A DNA stretch of 64,000 bases, from positions 133,265-197,264 of the forward strand of contig JALQTK010000001.1 in NCBI GenBank assembly GCA_023260975.1, written 5' to 3'. Both the position numbers and the translations under genes were made by a program. Below the pieces are notes generated by a model that was not told the origin of the DNA, made no database searches, and worked only from the letters and a program-made list of their open reading frames with translations. Positions 18,591 to 28,046 of the stretch are shown one piece after another; the first letter of the stretch is position 1, and every line of letters begins with the position of its first letter. This DNA comes from Pseudidiomarina sp. GTDB lineage: Bacteria; Pseudomonadota; Gammaproteobacteria; Enterobacterales; Alteromonadaceae.

Positions 18591-20752
18591 TTACGTCGCC
18601 ACTGATGAAACCGAGCGAGCCAGGCTAATACGCGTTGCGGTGCATGCGCGCGTTTCCATACCCCGGCCACGTATTTATTGGCCTCAGCCATGGTTGGATA
18701 AATGTGTATAGTAGCCAACAGCTTATTCAAGCCAATGCCATGCTTCATTGCTAGCACAAATTCGGCTAATAAGTTACCCGCGTGAGCCCCGACGATCGTT
18801 ACACCTAAGATTTTGTCACTGCCCGCTTTGGTCAATACTTTGACCCAACCATAGCGCTGCTGATCAGCAATAGCGCGATCCAAATCATCAATGTCATAGC
18901 GTGAAACCTCCACGGCTATACCCTGCTGTTCAGCTTCTTTTTCATTGATACCAACACGCGCCACCTCAGGTTCACAGAAGGTCGCAGCGGGCATCACTCG
19001 ATAATCAACTTTGAATTTTTTAAACGGGCTAAATAAGCCGTTTACCGCAGCATACCAAGCTTGATGACTGGCCGCATGAGTTAACTGAAAAGGCCCTGCG
19101 ACATCACCGACTGCATAGATATTGGGAAAGTTTGTCTGTAAAAATTGGTTAACCGTGATGGTCTTGTCGGTTATTACCCCGAGCTCTTGCAAGCCATAGC
19201 CATCAAGCCTTGGCTGGCGCCCTAAGGCGACCAAAATCAGGTCGCTTTCAACGCGTTGCTCAGCAGATGGAATTGGCTCGGCAGCCTCTGTCGGAGCAAT
19301 ATGAACCACTTGAGTAGAATTGTCCTGACTGACTTGCATTGCCTTGTAACCGGTATACACGGTGATTCCATCACGCTGTAATTGCTGCTTTACCAGTTCA
19401 GCTGCATCACTATCCTCGCGTGGCAGCAATTGCGCTAACGCTTCAACTACCGTGACCTCACTACCGAGGCGGGCAAAGGCTTGCGCTAATTCTACGCCAA
19501 TCGGTCCGCCACCGAGCACGGTCAAACGCTGAGGCAAGTCAGTCAACTGCCAAATACTGTCTGAGGTCACATAGCGACTCTCGGCAAGCCCTACAATACC
19601 TGGAACCAGCGGCCTTGCACCGGTAGCGAGAATAATAGTTCGTGCTGAACGCAGAGTGACCTGGCCCTGGGCATCAGTAATTTCAACCTGCCACGGACTG
19701 ACTAAACGCGCCTTGCCCAATAACACATTGACGCCGAGACCTTGGTAGCGTTCGACTGAATCATGCGGCTCAATATCAGTGATAACCTGTTGCACCGTCG
19801 CCATCACCGTTTTGAAATCAATACTGGCTAAACTGACACCCACACCATGTTGATTCAACGCATTGGCATGTTTTCGTCCATGCGCTAAATGCAATAAGGC
19901 TTTCGACGGAACGCAGCCGGTATTGAGACAGTCACCACCCATGGCATGCTGTTCGATTAAAGTCACCTTAGCTTTCACTGCAGCAGCGATATAGGCACTC
20001 ACCAAACCACCAGAACCGGCACCGATCACCAGCAAATTGTCGTCAAAGTGATGCGGACGGCGCCAACCGCTATAAATACGTCGCGCTTTGAGCCAGTTGA
20101 CCACTTGTTTTGCTACTAACGGAAAAATACCGAGCAACACAAAACTCAACAATAATTCAGTCGACAGCACATCGGCCACCTGTTCAACTCGAGCTAATTG
20201 GGTTCCGGCATTCACGAATACTGCTGTACCAGCTAACATACCAACTTGGCTTACCCAATAGAAACGCCATGCAGGGATGCGGGTTAAGCCCATCACCAAG
20301 TTAATCATCCAGAATGGAAACAGCGGCACTAACCGCAGTGTCAGCAGGTACCAGGCGCCGTCGCGACTGATACCCGCGTTTACTTGCTGTAAACGCTCAT
20401 CAAAGCGTTGCTCCAAACTATCACGGAGCACATAACGTGAGCTCATGAAGGCTAAAAGTGCGCCAACAGTCGAAGCAAACGAAGCCAGCACTAATCCCCA
20501 ACCGAGGCCAAATAAGGCACCACTGCCCAAGGTTAGTACTACAGCACCGGGTATTGACAGTGCGGCAACCGCGACATAAACGACAAAATAGCCGACAAAC
20601 AGTAAAACAAAATGATCACGGTGCCATTGCGCTAATAGTTGTTGCTGCGCTTTGAGCTGATCGAGGGATAGCAAGTGATGCCATTGCTGCTGATAAATAA
20701 CAGCAATGATCAGCAGCACCAGCACAATAAGACTAAGTTTTCCCCACCGCAC
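18587..20752 (-). CDS. VTT/DedA-like membrane domain fused to FAD/NAD disulfide oxidoreductase
   Basis: This 721-residue two-part protein has a TVP38/TMEM64 (VTT, YdjX/YdjZ-like) membrane domain at residues 1-225 with about five spans and the typical IPGAVVLTLGSGALFG motif. Residues 240-721 form a class I pyridine-nucleotide disulfide oxidoreductase: FAD loop IGAGSGGL (244-251), redox disulfide GGDCLNTGCVPSK (Cys275/Cys280), NAD-binding GGGPIGVELA, IYAVGDVAG, and a C-terminal HIYPTMAEAN with the active-site His. It lacks the C-terminal Cys pair and N-terminal metal domain of mercuric reductase. The start is GTG at 20752 behind GGAGAAGCTT. It lies 25 bases after the TonB receptor gene and overlaps ynjB. 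In E. coli separate ydjX/ydjZ genes lie next to ynj, supporting a shared process. Confidence 0.9.
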   Translation of the reverse strand: MRWGKLSLIVLVLLIIAVIYQQQWHHLLSLDQLKAQQQLLAQWHRDHFVLLFVGYFVVYVAVAALSIPGAVVLTLGSGALFGLGWGLVLASFASTVGALLAFMSSRYVLRDSLEQRFDERLQQVNAGISRDGAWYLLTLRLVPLFPFWMINLVMGLTRIPAWRFYWVSQVGMLAGTAVFVNAGTQLARVEQVADVLSTELLLSFVLLGIFPLVAKQVVNWLKARRIYSGWRRPHHFDDNLLVIGAGSGGLVSAYIAAAVKAKVTLIEQHAMGGDCLNTGCVPSKALLHLAHGRKHANALNQHGVGVSLASIDFKTVMATVQQVITDIEPHDSVERYQGLGVNVLLGKARLVSPWQVEITDAQGQVTLRSARTIILATGARPLVPGIVGLAESRYVTSDSIWQLTDLPQRLTVLGGGPIGVELAQAFARLGSEVTVVEALAQLLPREDSDAAELVKQQLQRDGITVYTGYKAMQVSQDNSTQVVHIAPTEAAEPIPSAEQRVESDLILVALGRQPRLDGYGLQELGVITDKTITVNQFLQTNFPNIYAVGDVAGPFQLTHAASHQAWYAAVNGLFSPFKKFKVDYRVMPAATFCEPEVARVGINEKEAEQQGIAVEVSRYDIDDLDRAIADQQRYGWVKVLTKAGSDKILGVTIVGAHAGNLLAEFVLAMKHGIGLNKLLATIHIYPTMAEANKYVAGVWKRAHAPQRVLAWLARFHQWRRK

Positions 20753-20777
20753 AAGCTTCTCCTTTGCGCTGCACTAA

Positions 20778-23150
20778 TTAAAATAGGTAGTTCATGGTTA
20801 GCTTCGCATGCCGCGGTAATTCCGGAAACACCAAAGTAGCGCCAAAATAGCCACCCTCAAACACCGGCGACCAATTGCTTTGATTAGTCACATTGAATAA
20901 ATCGACACGCGCACGCAAACGACTCGTGGCTTGCCACTGCGCAAATAGATTGACACTATGCTGTTCACGAATGCGCACACTATTCAAATAATCCAATTTA
21001 TAGTCACCGTGATAGCTCAGTTGTCCACCCAGCTCCACCGCCGTATGCACGTTAACACCGAAAGCAATACTCAGCTGATGGTCTGGCAACCCTTGAACAC
21101 GCGCGGTGGATGCCGGAAAAGCAGCAAAATTGGGTGCTCCTACACCGGTGCCGGCAACTAAGTCAGGTCGTGAGGTATCAAATGCATCATAAACAGTACG
21201 GGCATCTTGAAATGCAGGTGAATCATCAAAGCGCGCCGACAAATAGCTATAGCCAGCACTCAGCCACGCTGTCTCCGCCTGATAGAATAATTGGCTTTCA
21301 ATACCTTGGGTTTTTATTCCTGAATTCGAACCATCGCGATTACGCAGACTGCGGTTCTGATAGAACCAGTTCACATCAGCGTACCAGGGGCTGCCCACTG
21401 GAGCATATTTGTAGCCCAGCTCTATAGCCTGGTTTTCGGTGGCAAAGTTTAACGGGTTAATCCGTTGATCAGCACCCAACACCGTGCCACCAGCCATGCT
21501 ATTGGAGGTTGATTCAGTAAAATTGGCCGCCACATAAAGTCGTTGATCGTGGCTTAGCTTATATGCAGCACTTGCCTGGGCGGAATAAAGCCAGTCGGAA
21601 TAACTGTCCTTTGCCGCCATAACCCCAGCTGGCGCAATCGCATCGCGCGCGGTTACATCGTACCAATCAGCACGCCCACCAAATTCTAACGTCAATCGGT
21701 TCGTCAACTGCTGGCGGTGCTGTGCGAATAGACTCCACTGGTAACTGCGTGAGGCGGTGGTATCAGACAAATTAAAATCACCCGCACCATCACCGTTAAT
21801 ATCATATTGTGTGCCCGGTGATACATACACACCGGGCCGCAGTAGCACTAATCGCGCTTGTTGTTCTGGCGACAACGGAATCCGCCGATTGCTCAACGGT
21901 CCGCTTAAATCAACTGGCAAATCTGCTTCGGTGGTAAATTGGCTATAACCCAAAACGTCATTATAACGCAGCCCACCGCCAAACCAGCTGGTGCTTTGTG
22001 CGCTCCAATCAGCTTGCCAGGTTGAGCGTGATTCAAAGGTGCTGGCACCATCAATAATTTCAACAAAACTATTTTGTGCAATCTCTTCGCGTTGCAGATG
22101 TTGCATCATCAGATCATGCCGATAGTTCCATTGCGAACCCAATTGACGCTGATAGTCACCGTAAAGCAACCAAGTTTGTGCGTGGTTAATATCATCTGGA
22201 TCGGTGTAGACTTGATTGCGCGGCAACGCAATTAAGCCGCTTGGTGCTATCAGCGAAAAAGCTCCTGGAATCAACGAGCCATTAGGCTGACGCCCCTGCC
22301 CCTGAAGATAAAGTCCATGATCAATGAGATTCTGGGTGGGGCGATTAAAACCGGCGTTATCGGTCCAATCAACCTGATAGAATTCACCGTAAAGATTTAG
22401 TTCGGATTGGTTATCCAGTAACCATCGATAGGTCATAAACACGCTATCACTGCTAAATTCCGCATAGTCATAAAAGCTATTTTCGCGAATTGACTCAACA
22501 CTCACACGCGCGCCTTGTTGGCCCTGTTGCAGCACCACGCCATGGTCAAGTTGGGCACGATAGGCATGCCAGCGCCCCAATTCAACAGTTGCAGTGGTTT
22601 GGGCTTGTTCGAGCTGTGCGCGCTTAGCCTGTAAATTTACAAAGCCACCGGTGCGCTGCGTCGTTCCAAGCAGCACTGGCGGTACACCACGAACCACATC
22701 AAGTTGGCCGACGCTATTAAAACTGAGCGGAATACCCAGGCCGTTATTGCCGCCTTGGCGACGCATACCATTCTGTAGAACTTCGCCTAACTGACCACGA
22801 ATAGTCGGTAAACTGGGAGCACCAAAACCGGCCGCGGCAAAACTATTGGGCGCCACCTTGGCAATATCGTGCAGATCACTTAAAGCGGTTGCTGCAATCA
22901 AATCAGCACTGATGGGCGTGACTGACCGCGCTAAATCAGCCAATGCCTGTTGCCCGCCAAATAGCGTGCTCATAGGCTGCTCTTTCACCGAGAGTAACGA
23001 TTGCTGCTGACGCTCACCGCGGATCTCGATAATCTCGTCAGCAGTTACCACGGGGGGCTGTTTATCGGCGGCTGCGACAGTCTGCAGCGGAGCTATTAAG
23101 ACGGTTAAAACAGCAGCTAATGATGATAACCAACGACATTGAGTGAGCAT
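20778..23150 (-). CDS. TonB-dependent outer membrane receptor
   Basis: This 790-residue outer-membrane protein has a signal peptide ending near AAAD (about residue 28). A plug domain follows (about 50-170), with PSLPTIRGQLGE, FNSVGQLDVVRGVPP and TGGFVNLQAKR. The rest is a 22-strand beta barrel ending in phenylalanine (LTMNYLF). A possible TonB box lies near ADEIIEIRG just after the signal. Receptors of this class import scarce ligands such as siderophores, cobalamin, metals or organic molecules using the proton motive force. The ATG follows AGGACTCAAT. It is the first gene of the six-gene operon ending with ynjF, so it probably brings in the substrate handled by YnjBCD. I see no cobalamin or TPP riboswitch in its leader. 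The ligand is unknown. Confidence 0.93.
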   Translation of the reverse strand: MLTQCRWLSSLAAVLTVLIAPLQTVAAADKQPPVVTADEIIEIRGERQQQSLLSVKEQPMSTLFGGQQALADLARSVTPISADLIAATALSDLHDIAKVAPNSFAAAGFGAPSLPTIRGQLGEVLQNGMRRQGGNNGLGIPLSFNSVGQLDVVRGVPPVLLGTTQRTGGFVNLQAKRAQLEQAQTTATVELGRWHAYRAQLDHGVVLQQGQQGARVSVESIRENSFYDYAEFSSDSVFMTYRWLLDNQSELNLYGEFYQVDWTDNAGFNRPTQNLIDHGLYLQGQGRQPNGSLIPGAFSLIAPSGLIALPRNQVYTDPDDINHAQTWLLYGDYQRQLGSQWNYRHDLMMQHLQREEIAQNSFVEIIDGASTFESRSTWQADWSAQSTSWFGGGLRYNDVLGYSQFTTEADLPVDLSGPLSNRRIPLSPEQQARLVLLRPGVYVSPGTQYDINGDGAGDFNLSDTTASRSYQWSLFAQHRQQLTNRLTLEFGGRADWYDVTARDAIAPAGVMAAKDSYSDWLYSAQASAAYKLSHDQRLYVAANFTESTSNSMAGGTVLGADQRINPLNFATENQAIELGYKYAPVGSPWYADVNWFYQNRSLRNRDGSNSGIKTQGIESQLFYQAETAWLSAGYSYLSARFDDSPAFQDARTVYDAFDTSRPDLVAGTGVGAPNFAAFPASTARVQGLPDHQLSIAFGVNVHTAVELGGQLSYHGDYKLDYLNSVRIREQHSVNLFAQWQATSRLRARVDLFNVTNQSNWSPVFEGGYFGATLVFPELPRHAKLTMNYLF

Positions 23151-23329
23151 ATTGAGTCCTAAAGCTTAGTTCGCCAAGCGTTATTACTGTGACGTATCGG
23201 TTTATATCAACTATAGTACTTTGATTAGAAAATTTTTGTTCAATACTCTGCAGCAGCATGCTGATTATGCTGATCTGCCAGAGGGATTGTTACGTAACCA
23301 TGCTATCAAACTATTAAGGGCTTTCTATT

Positions 23330-24064
23330 ATGCGCAAACTAATCAGTTATTTCGCCATCGCGGCCGGATTTATCGCGCTCATTTTACTGGCCATCTCGGG
23401 GCCACTCTATCGTACTGGTGTTGCCGAACTGAGCAGCGCCTTCTTGCTCTTGCGTTGGGCCGCCTATATTGGCGCTGGAGCCACTATTGTCGGGCTACTG
23501 TTGCTGATTTGGCAAGCCTTACAATCATCCCGCCATGGTCCGTCGAGTATGTTAATGGGGCTGGCAGTTATTGCTGCTGCGGCCAGCTTTGTTATCCCTT
23601 ATCTGCAAGTGCAAACTGCACGCAGTGTACCAGCTATCCACGATATCAGCACAGACCTAGTCAACCCACCGGAATTTGTTGCAATTGCTCCATTGCGCGC
23701 CGATGCGCCGAACCCTGTCGCCTATGCTGGTGATGAAACTGCCGCACAACAACGCCAAGCCTATGCTGACATCAGCACCTGGACCAGTGCTGCTGCTGTC
23801 GAACAGGTCTATGAGCAGTCGTTGCAGGTGGTTGCTGACATGGGTTGGCAACTGGTTGCCAGTGATCTGGCTGAAGGACGCATTGAGGCGACCGATACCA
23901 CCACCTGGTTTGGCTTTAAAGACGACGTGGTAATTCGCCTAGTCGCTACTGAGCAAGGTACGACGGTCGATGTGCGCAGCAAATCACGCGTTGGTCGCAG
24001 CGATGTGGGTGTTAATGCCAAGCGCATCCGTGCATTTTTAGCTGCGCTACAACAGCGTCTGTAA
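23330..24064 (+). CDS. DUF1499-family membrane protein
   Basis: This 244-residue protein has about three or four N-terminal membrane spans (residues 5-95) followed by a soluble DUF1499 domain (about 110-240). The domain shows the pattern [49 protein letters not shown] and a final [24 protein letters not shown]1499 proteins are widespread and uncharacterised; several sit in membranes. It is transcribed divergently from the TonB-receptor operon across about 180 bases and precedes the MsrAB gene by ten bases, suggesting a joint transcript. No enzymatic motif is visible. Confidence 0.82.
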   Translation: MRKLISYFAIAAGFIALILLAISGPLYRTGVAELSSAFLLLRWAAYIGAGATIVGLLLLIWQALQSSRHGPSSMLMGLAVIAAAASFVIPYLQVQTARSVPAIHDISTDLVNPPEFVAIAPLRADAPNPVAYAGDETAAQQRQAYADISTWTSAAAVEQVYEQSLQVVADMGWQLVASDLAEGRIEATDTTTWFGFKDDVVIRLVATEQGTTVDVRSKSRVGRSDVGVNAKRIRAFLAALQQRL

Positions 24065-24074
24065 GGAATTCTTT

Positions 24075-25208
24075 ATGCGTACGCGCTACCTGTTGCTGAT
24101 CGCAACGATTATTATTGCTGCGGCATTGTGGTCATTGACGACGACGCGGACCAACGCCACACCGCTCGCAGATTATCGTATCGCTACCTTTGCTGGTGGC
24201 TGTTTCTGGTGCGTTGAAAAAGCCTTTGAACAGTTACCGGGAGTGCAGCAGGTGATATCTGGCTACACCGGTGGTAGCGAGGTAAATCCTAGCTATCAAC
24301 AGGTTTCAGGCGGGTTTACCGGGCATACTGAAGCAGTACAAGTTTATTATGATCCGGCCATAGTGAGTTACACGGGCTTGTTGCAGGCGTTGTGGCGAAT
24401 GATGGATCCAACCGATGCCAACGGTCAGTTTTATGATCGCGGCAAACAATATCGTCCAGGTATTTTTTATCACAATGAGCGTGAACGGCAAATCGCCCTG
24501 CAGGAAATTGAGCGGCTCGAACAGGCGGGGCGTTACAATAAACCTATCGTGCTCGAAGTGACTGCCTTTAGCAGCTTTTATCCGGCTGAAGACTATCATC
24601 AAGATTACTATTTAAAAAATCCTGTACGCTACCAATTATATACCTTTAACTCAGGACGCTTTCAATTTGCCCAAGCTATTTGGAGCGAAGACTATGAGGT
24701 TGATTATCGCCAATTTAAGGATGCAATCGAGGAGCAGATCGAGATGACGACTACCACACACCGCTGGCAAAATTTCGTCAAGCCTGATAGCGCAACGTTG
24801 CAGCAGCAACTGAGCGAACTACAGTATCAAGTGACGCAAAAAGATAAAACTGAGCGCGCCTTTCAAAATGCTTACAACGATGAAAAACGCGACGGTATCT
24901 ATGTCGATATTGTTAGCGGCGAACCATTATTTAGCTCACGCGATAAATATGAATCTGGATCGGGCTGGCCCAGCTTCACACAACCAATTGATAGCGAATT
25001 TATTGTCGAACGAACGGATCGGTCATGGTTCATGACACGAGTGGAAATTCGCAGCCGCTATGCTGACTCACACTTAGGCCATGTATTTAACGACGGTCCG
25101 GCACCGACCGGTTTACGCTATTGTATGAATTCCGCAGCAATGGAGTTTATACCGCGTGAACAAATGGCTGCACGCGGTTACGCTGACTATCTACCGCTAG
25201 TCGACTAA
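24075..25208 (+). CDS. msrAB: MsrA-MsrB fusion, exported peptide methionine sulfoxide reductase
   Basis: This 377-residue protein starts with a membrane-anchor or signal segment (residues 5-21), so it likely works in the periplasm on oxidised proteins. The MsrA domain (about 33-195) has the active site [12 protein letters not shown] (Cys43). The MsrB domain (about 230-370) has [12 protein letters not shown] and the catalytic [11 protein letters not shown] (Cys350). It reduces both S- and R-methionine sulfoxide. Only three cysteines exist in the whole protein: Cys43, Cys46 and Cys350. The usual MsrB resolving Cys is Ser296 here, and the zinc CxxC pairs are absent. Family members with this layout can use an external thiol or sulfenic-acid chemistry. 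It overlaps the convergent ggt stop by four bases. Confidence 0.94.
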   Translation: MRTRYLLLIATIIIAAALWSLTTTRTNATPLADYRIATFAGGCFWCVEKAFEQLPGVQQVISGYTGGSEVNPSYQQVSGGFTGHTEAVQVYYDPAIVSYTGLLQALWRMMDPTDANGQFYDRGKQYRPGIFYHNERERQIALQEIERLEQAGRYNKPIVLEVTAFSSFYPAEDYHQDYYLKNPVRYQLYTFNSGRFQFAQAIWSEDYEVDYRQFKDAIEEQIEMTTTTHRWQNFVKPDSATLQQQLSELQYQVTQKDKTERAFQNAYNDEKRDGIYVDIVSGEPLFSSRDKYESGSGWPSFTQPIDSEFIVERTDRSWFMTRVEIRSRYADSHLGHVFNDGPAPTGLRYCMNSAAMEFIPREQMAARGYADYLPLVD

Positions 25209-26965
25209 TTACCGACAGCAGCACCCTCACGACGTGGATCGGCGCCACCGAATAGGCGCCCATCCGGTAACACACTAATACCATGCAGGCCGCTATTTAA
25301 CTCACGAACTCGCACTTCATGACCCTTTTGTTCAAGTGCTTGTTGCAAGTCAATGATGTCGGTGCCCTGCTCTAACGAAGTAAAGTTATTTAAGTTGGTC
25401 ACGTGCGGCAACGCCATGGCTGATTGTATATCTAAATTCCAATCTAACACGGCAACTAAAGTCTGTGCGACATAGTTAATAATATTTGGACCACCCGGAG
25501 AGCCAACCACATGCAGCACAGTTTGCGCGTCCTTATTGAACACAATGGTTGGTGACATGGAACTACGCGGCCGCTTGCCCGCTTCCACTCGATTCGCCAC
25601 CAACTTTCCATCAACTTCAGGCACTAAACTAAAATCGGTCAATTGGTTATTCAGCAGATAGCCATTGGCCATCACACCAGAACCAAAGCCCATTTCAATC
25701 GTGGTGGTAATAGATACTGCGTTACCATAACTATCGATAATCGAAAAATGGCTGGTACTTGGAATCTCGAGGGCTTGGTCATCAGCGCGCGCCAATAAAC
25801 CAAACTCACCAGCCTGTGCTTTACCCATATCCTGCTCGGTAATAAGCTTGGCACGATCGGCTAAATAGCTCTTATCGAGCATTTGCGTAATAGGCACTTC
25901 AACGAAGTCGGCATCACCGATATAGCGATTGCGATCAGCATAGGCTAACCGCGCGGCTTGAGTGAAGTAATGCAGCGCATCAACGCTCATTGGTTCAACC
26001 TCTGCAATCGGCGTATGTTCAAGAATGCCGAGCATTTGCACCACCGTAATACCACCTGAACTGGGCGGCCCCATGCTACAAATTTCGTAGCTACTGCGAT
26101 AGCTGGCACAAATCGGCTCACGATCAAGTGCTTGGTAACTAGCCAAATCCTCAATACTCAGCAAACCCGGGCTAATCGCGCTAGTTTGCACTGCTTGCAC
26201 CATTGCCTCGGCTATTTCACCGGTGTAGAAGGCGCTTGTTCCCTCTGCCGCCACGCGCTTAAGAACAGCCGCATAGTCTGGGTTAGGACGCAATTGCCCG
26301 GCTGCTAGTGGCTCACCATTGGGATAAAAATAATCGGCAGCCGGCTGCATGCGACGTAAGCCAGGATGAAAATCCATCGCCAATAATTGATGTAAGCGCG
26401 GTGATACGGTAAAGCCAACTTCAGACAGCGCAATGGTATCGGTAAACAACTCGGCCCATGCTAGTTTGCCCCAGCGTTGATGGGCAAGTTCTAAACCTTT
26501 CAGTACGCCTGGAGTACCAACTGACCGGCCACCAACAATAGCATCCCAGAAGGTTTTTGGCGGTTGCCCTTGGTCATCAAGAAAGAGTTCCGGAGTCGCA
26601 CGTAACGGCGCCCGTTCGCGCGCATCAATAGTACTCAAACGTTTAGCACTGTTATCCCAATACAAGATAAAAGCGCCGCCACCAATACCACTCGACTGCG
26701 GCTCGGTCAGCGTCAACATAGCCTGTACTGCGACTGCAGCATCAATCGCTGTACCACCTTTTGCTAAAATACGGGCACCCGCTTCGGCAGCATCTTGGGT
26801 TGCCGCTGCGACCATATAGCTGGTGCTGGTTTGCCCCTGTCGTTCAACAAAGCCAGTGGCTGCCTCAGGAGCCATAACCTCGTTATTATTGGCTTGATCG
26901 CTACAACCAGCGCTGCCAAGCACCACCATCATGAATAAACTCAGTCTAATCAAGCGCACCTGCAT
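25205..26965 (-). CDS. ggt: Gamma-glutamyltransferase, lipoprotein
   Basis: This enzyme cleaves gamma-glutamyl bonds of glutathione and related peptides in the periplasm. The 586-residue precursor has a lipoprotein-type signal (GSAGC, Cys21). The maturation site is Thr404 in STSHFSIID, which becomes the N-terminal catalytic Thr of the small subunit after self-cleavage. Substrate-binding segments ARERAP (residues about 115-120) and MGPPSSGGI (298-306) are present, as are the C-terminal [12 protein letters not shown] and [10 protein letters not shown]. An in-frame GTG two codons downstream has better spacing to the AAGGGG site than the ATG at 26965, so the start may shift by six bases. Both candidates give the same signal peptide. 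Confidence 0.95.
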   Translation of the reverse strand: MQVRLIRLSLFMMVVLGSAGCSDQANNNEVMAPEAATGFVERQGQTSTSYMVAAATQDAAEAGARILAKGGTAIDAAVAVQAMLTLTEPQSSGIGGGAFILYWDNSAKRLSTIDARERAPLRATPELFLDDQGQPPKTFWDAIVGGRSVGTPGVLKGLELAHQRWGKLAWAELFTDTIALSEVGFTVSPRLHQLLAMDFHPGLRRMQPAADYFYPNGEPLAAGQLRPNPDYAAVLKRVAAEGTSAFYTGEIAEAMVQAVQTSAISPGLLSIEDLASYQALDREPICASYRSSYEICSMGPPSSGGITVVQMLGILEHTPIAEVEPMSVDALHYFTQAARLAYADRNRYIGDADFVEVPITQMLDKSYLADRAKLITEQDMGKAQAGEFGLLARADDQALEIPSTSHFSIIDSYGNAVSITTTIEMGFGSGVMANGYLLNNQLTDFSLVPEVDGKLVANRVEAGKRPRSSMSPTIVFNKDAQTVLHVVGSPGGPNIINYVAQTLVAVLDWNLDIQSAMALPHVTNLNNFTSLEQGTDIIDLQQALEQKGHEVRVRELNSGLHGISVLPDGRLFGGADPRREGAAVGN

Positions 26966-27040
26966 TCCCCTTGTTCGACAAAAACCCTATCATAGGCATG
27001 CCAGCTGATAACAGCAACCGTAATTAACTGAGAGACAGCC

Positions 27041-27640
27041 ATGCCTAAGCACCAACAAGTTATGCTATGTGCCGCCTTATTGATGGTGATATCACTCTGG
27101 GCCAGCTTATTTGCTGAGCAACAACCACACTTACTGAATAGTTACGACTTTAACCAAGCACTCGCCTTCAGTGAGCCATGGCGACTTATTACAGCGCATG
27201 TATTTCATCTATCGCGCCCTCATATGTGGCTGAATTTTGCCGCTTTCGTGCTATTAACACTATTGTTCGTTAGCCATTATGAGGTACGTAGTTGGTTAAA
27301 TAGCCTGCTCATCATTATGGTCGGCACCTGCGTTTTTACTTGGTTAGTCGGTCAACCGCAGCAGTTTGTTGGGCTTTCAGGTTTGCTACATGGTTTATTG
27401 CTGCAAGGCATTTTACTCGAATGGTCGCAACGTCAGTTTCGCCGTGACATGGTTATTTTGTTGATACTTCTCATGGTTATCGGCAAAGTCATCCTGGAGT
27501 ACTTTATTGGACCGCTCAGCGGCGCGCTGCTCAGCTATGGTGATTCCGTTTGGGTGATGCATGTTGGTGGATTAGTCAGCGGCGTCCTTGCCTTTATACT
27601 ACATCGCAAACCAGTCAAAGCTGCGTTAACCGGGTTTTAA
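27041..27640 (+). CDS. rrtA: Rhombosortase (rhomboid-type intramembrane protease)
   Basis: This 199-residue protein has about six membrane spans. It has the rhomboid catalytic dyad, Ser113 in GLSGLLHG and His174 in MHVGGLVSGV, plus the HMWLNFAAF segment (histidine and asparagine near residues 61-65) of the rhomboid fold. The short size and the GLSGxLHG pattern fit the rhombosortase subfamily. These enzymes process proteins with a C-terminal GlyGly-CTERM tail so that they become surface-anchored. I see no GlyGly-CTERM protein in this window; substrates would lie elsewhere. A GAGAGAC sequence sits upstream of the ATG. It is divergent from ggt and convergent with the ComEA-like gene. Confidence 0.87.
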   Translation: MPKHQQVMLCAALLMVISLWASLFAEQQPHLLNSYDFNQALAFSEPWRLITAHVFHLSRPHMWLNFAAFVLLTLLFVSHYEVRSWLNSLLIIMVGTCVFTWLVGQPQQFVGLSGLLHGLLLQGILLEWSQRQFRRDMVILLILLMVIGKVILEYFIGPLSGALLSYGDSVWVMHVGGLVSGVLAFILHRKPVKAALTGF

Positions 27641-27661
27641 TCTGACTAATCCACCGAATCG

Positions 27662-27964
27662 TTATAATTGCATGCGCTCGCGATTTAGCTCCAACATGCG
27701 CGGGCCAAGACCTTTAACCTGCAATAACTGATTGATATCGGTGAAACCACCCAACTTAGTACGCAGTTCAATAATCGCTTCCGCGCGCTTAAGGCCAACT
27801 CCGGTAAGCCCCATAGCCAACTGTTCGGCGCTGGCAGTATTAAGATTCACTGCTTGCACTTGCTGCACTTGAGGACTGGGTTGTGGTGATGGTTGAGCTG
27901 ATGCTGGCGCGAGCAATACCATGGGTGACAACATTGCCGCCACGATGAGAGTTTTCCGTAACAT
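27662..27964 (-). CDS. ComEA-like periplasmic helix-hairpin-helix protein
   Basis: This 100-residue protein has a signal peptide (MLRKTLIVAAMLSPMVLL, cleaved near SAQ), a short Pro/Gln/Ser linker, and one or two helix-hairpin-helix repeats. The signatures are NLNTASAEQLAMGLTGVGLKRA and INQLLQVKGLGPRMLELN. The ComEA family binds double-stranded DNA in the periplasm during natural uptake; small single-HhH relatives of unclear role are common in gammaproteobacteria (E. coli YbaV-like). The frame is open upstream to 28045, but AAGGAG seven bases before the ATG at 27964 fixes the start. It lies downstream of pyrF with an 82-base gap. Confidence 0.9.
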   Translation of the reverse strand: MLRKTLIVAAMLSPMVLLAPASAQPSPQPSPQVQQVQAVNLNTASAEQLAMGLTGVGLKRAEAIIELRTKLGGFTDINQLLQVKGLGPRMLELNRERMQL

Positions 27965-28046
27965 AATACACTCCTTGATTAACCTGCATGTTGCAGTTCC
28001 AGAAGTGTAACGCGCTGCGATCACCAGCGCGAATTGATACGTCACA

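Noticed and set aside
18587..20752. Mercuric reductase (merA) identity for the oxidoreductase
   Set aside because: The redox loop is similar, but the C-terminal Cys pair and metal-binding N-terminal domain are missing and no mer genes are near.
23151..23329. TPP or cobalamin riboswitch, or Fur box, ahead of the TonB receptor
   Set aside because: No THI-box or B12-box core is visible, and the gap is short. A TAATGATGATAA stretch near 23117 is only a partial Fur match and lies in the signal-peptide codons.
28011..28031. Seven-base GC hairpin (CGCGCTG / CAGCGCG) after pyrF as a terminator
   Set aside because: No T tract follows on the minus strand, so it is not a canonical terminator, though it may stabilise the mRNA end.
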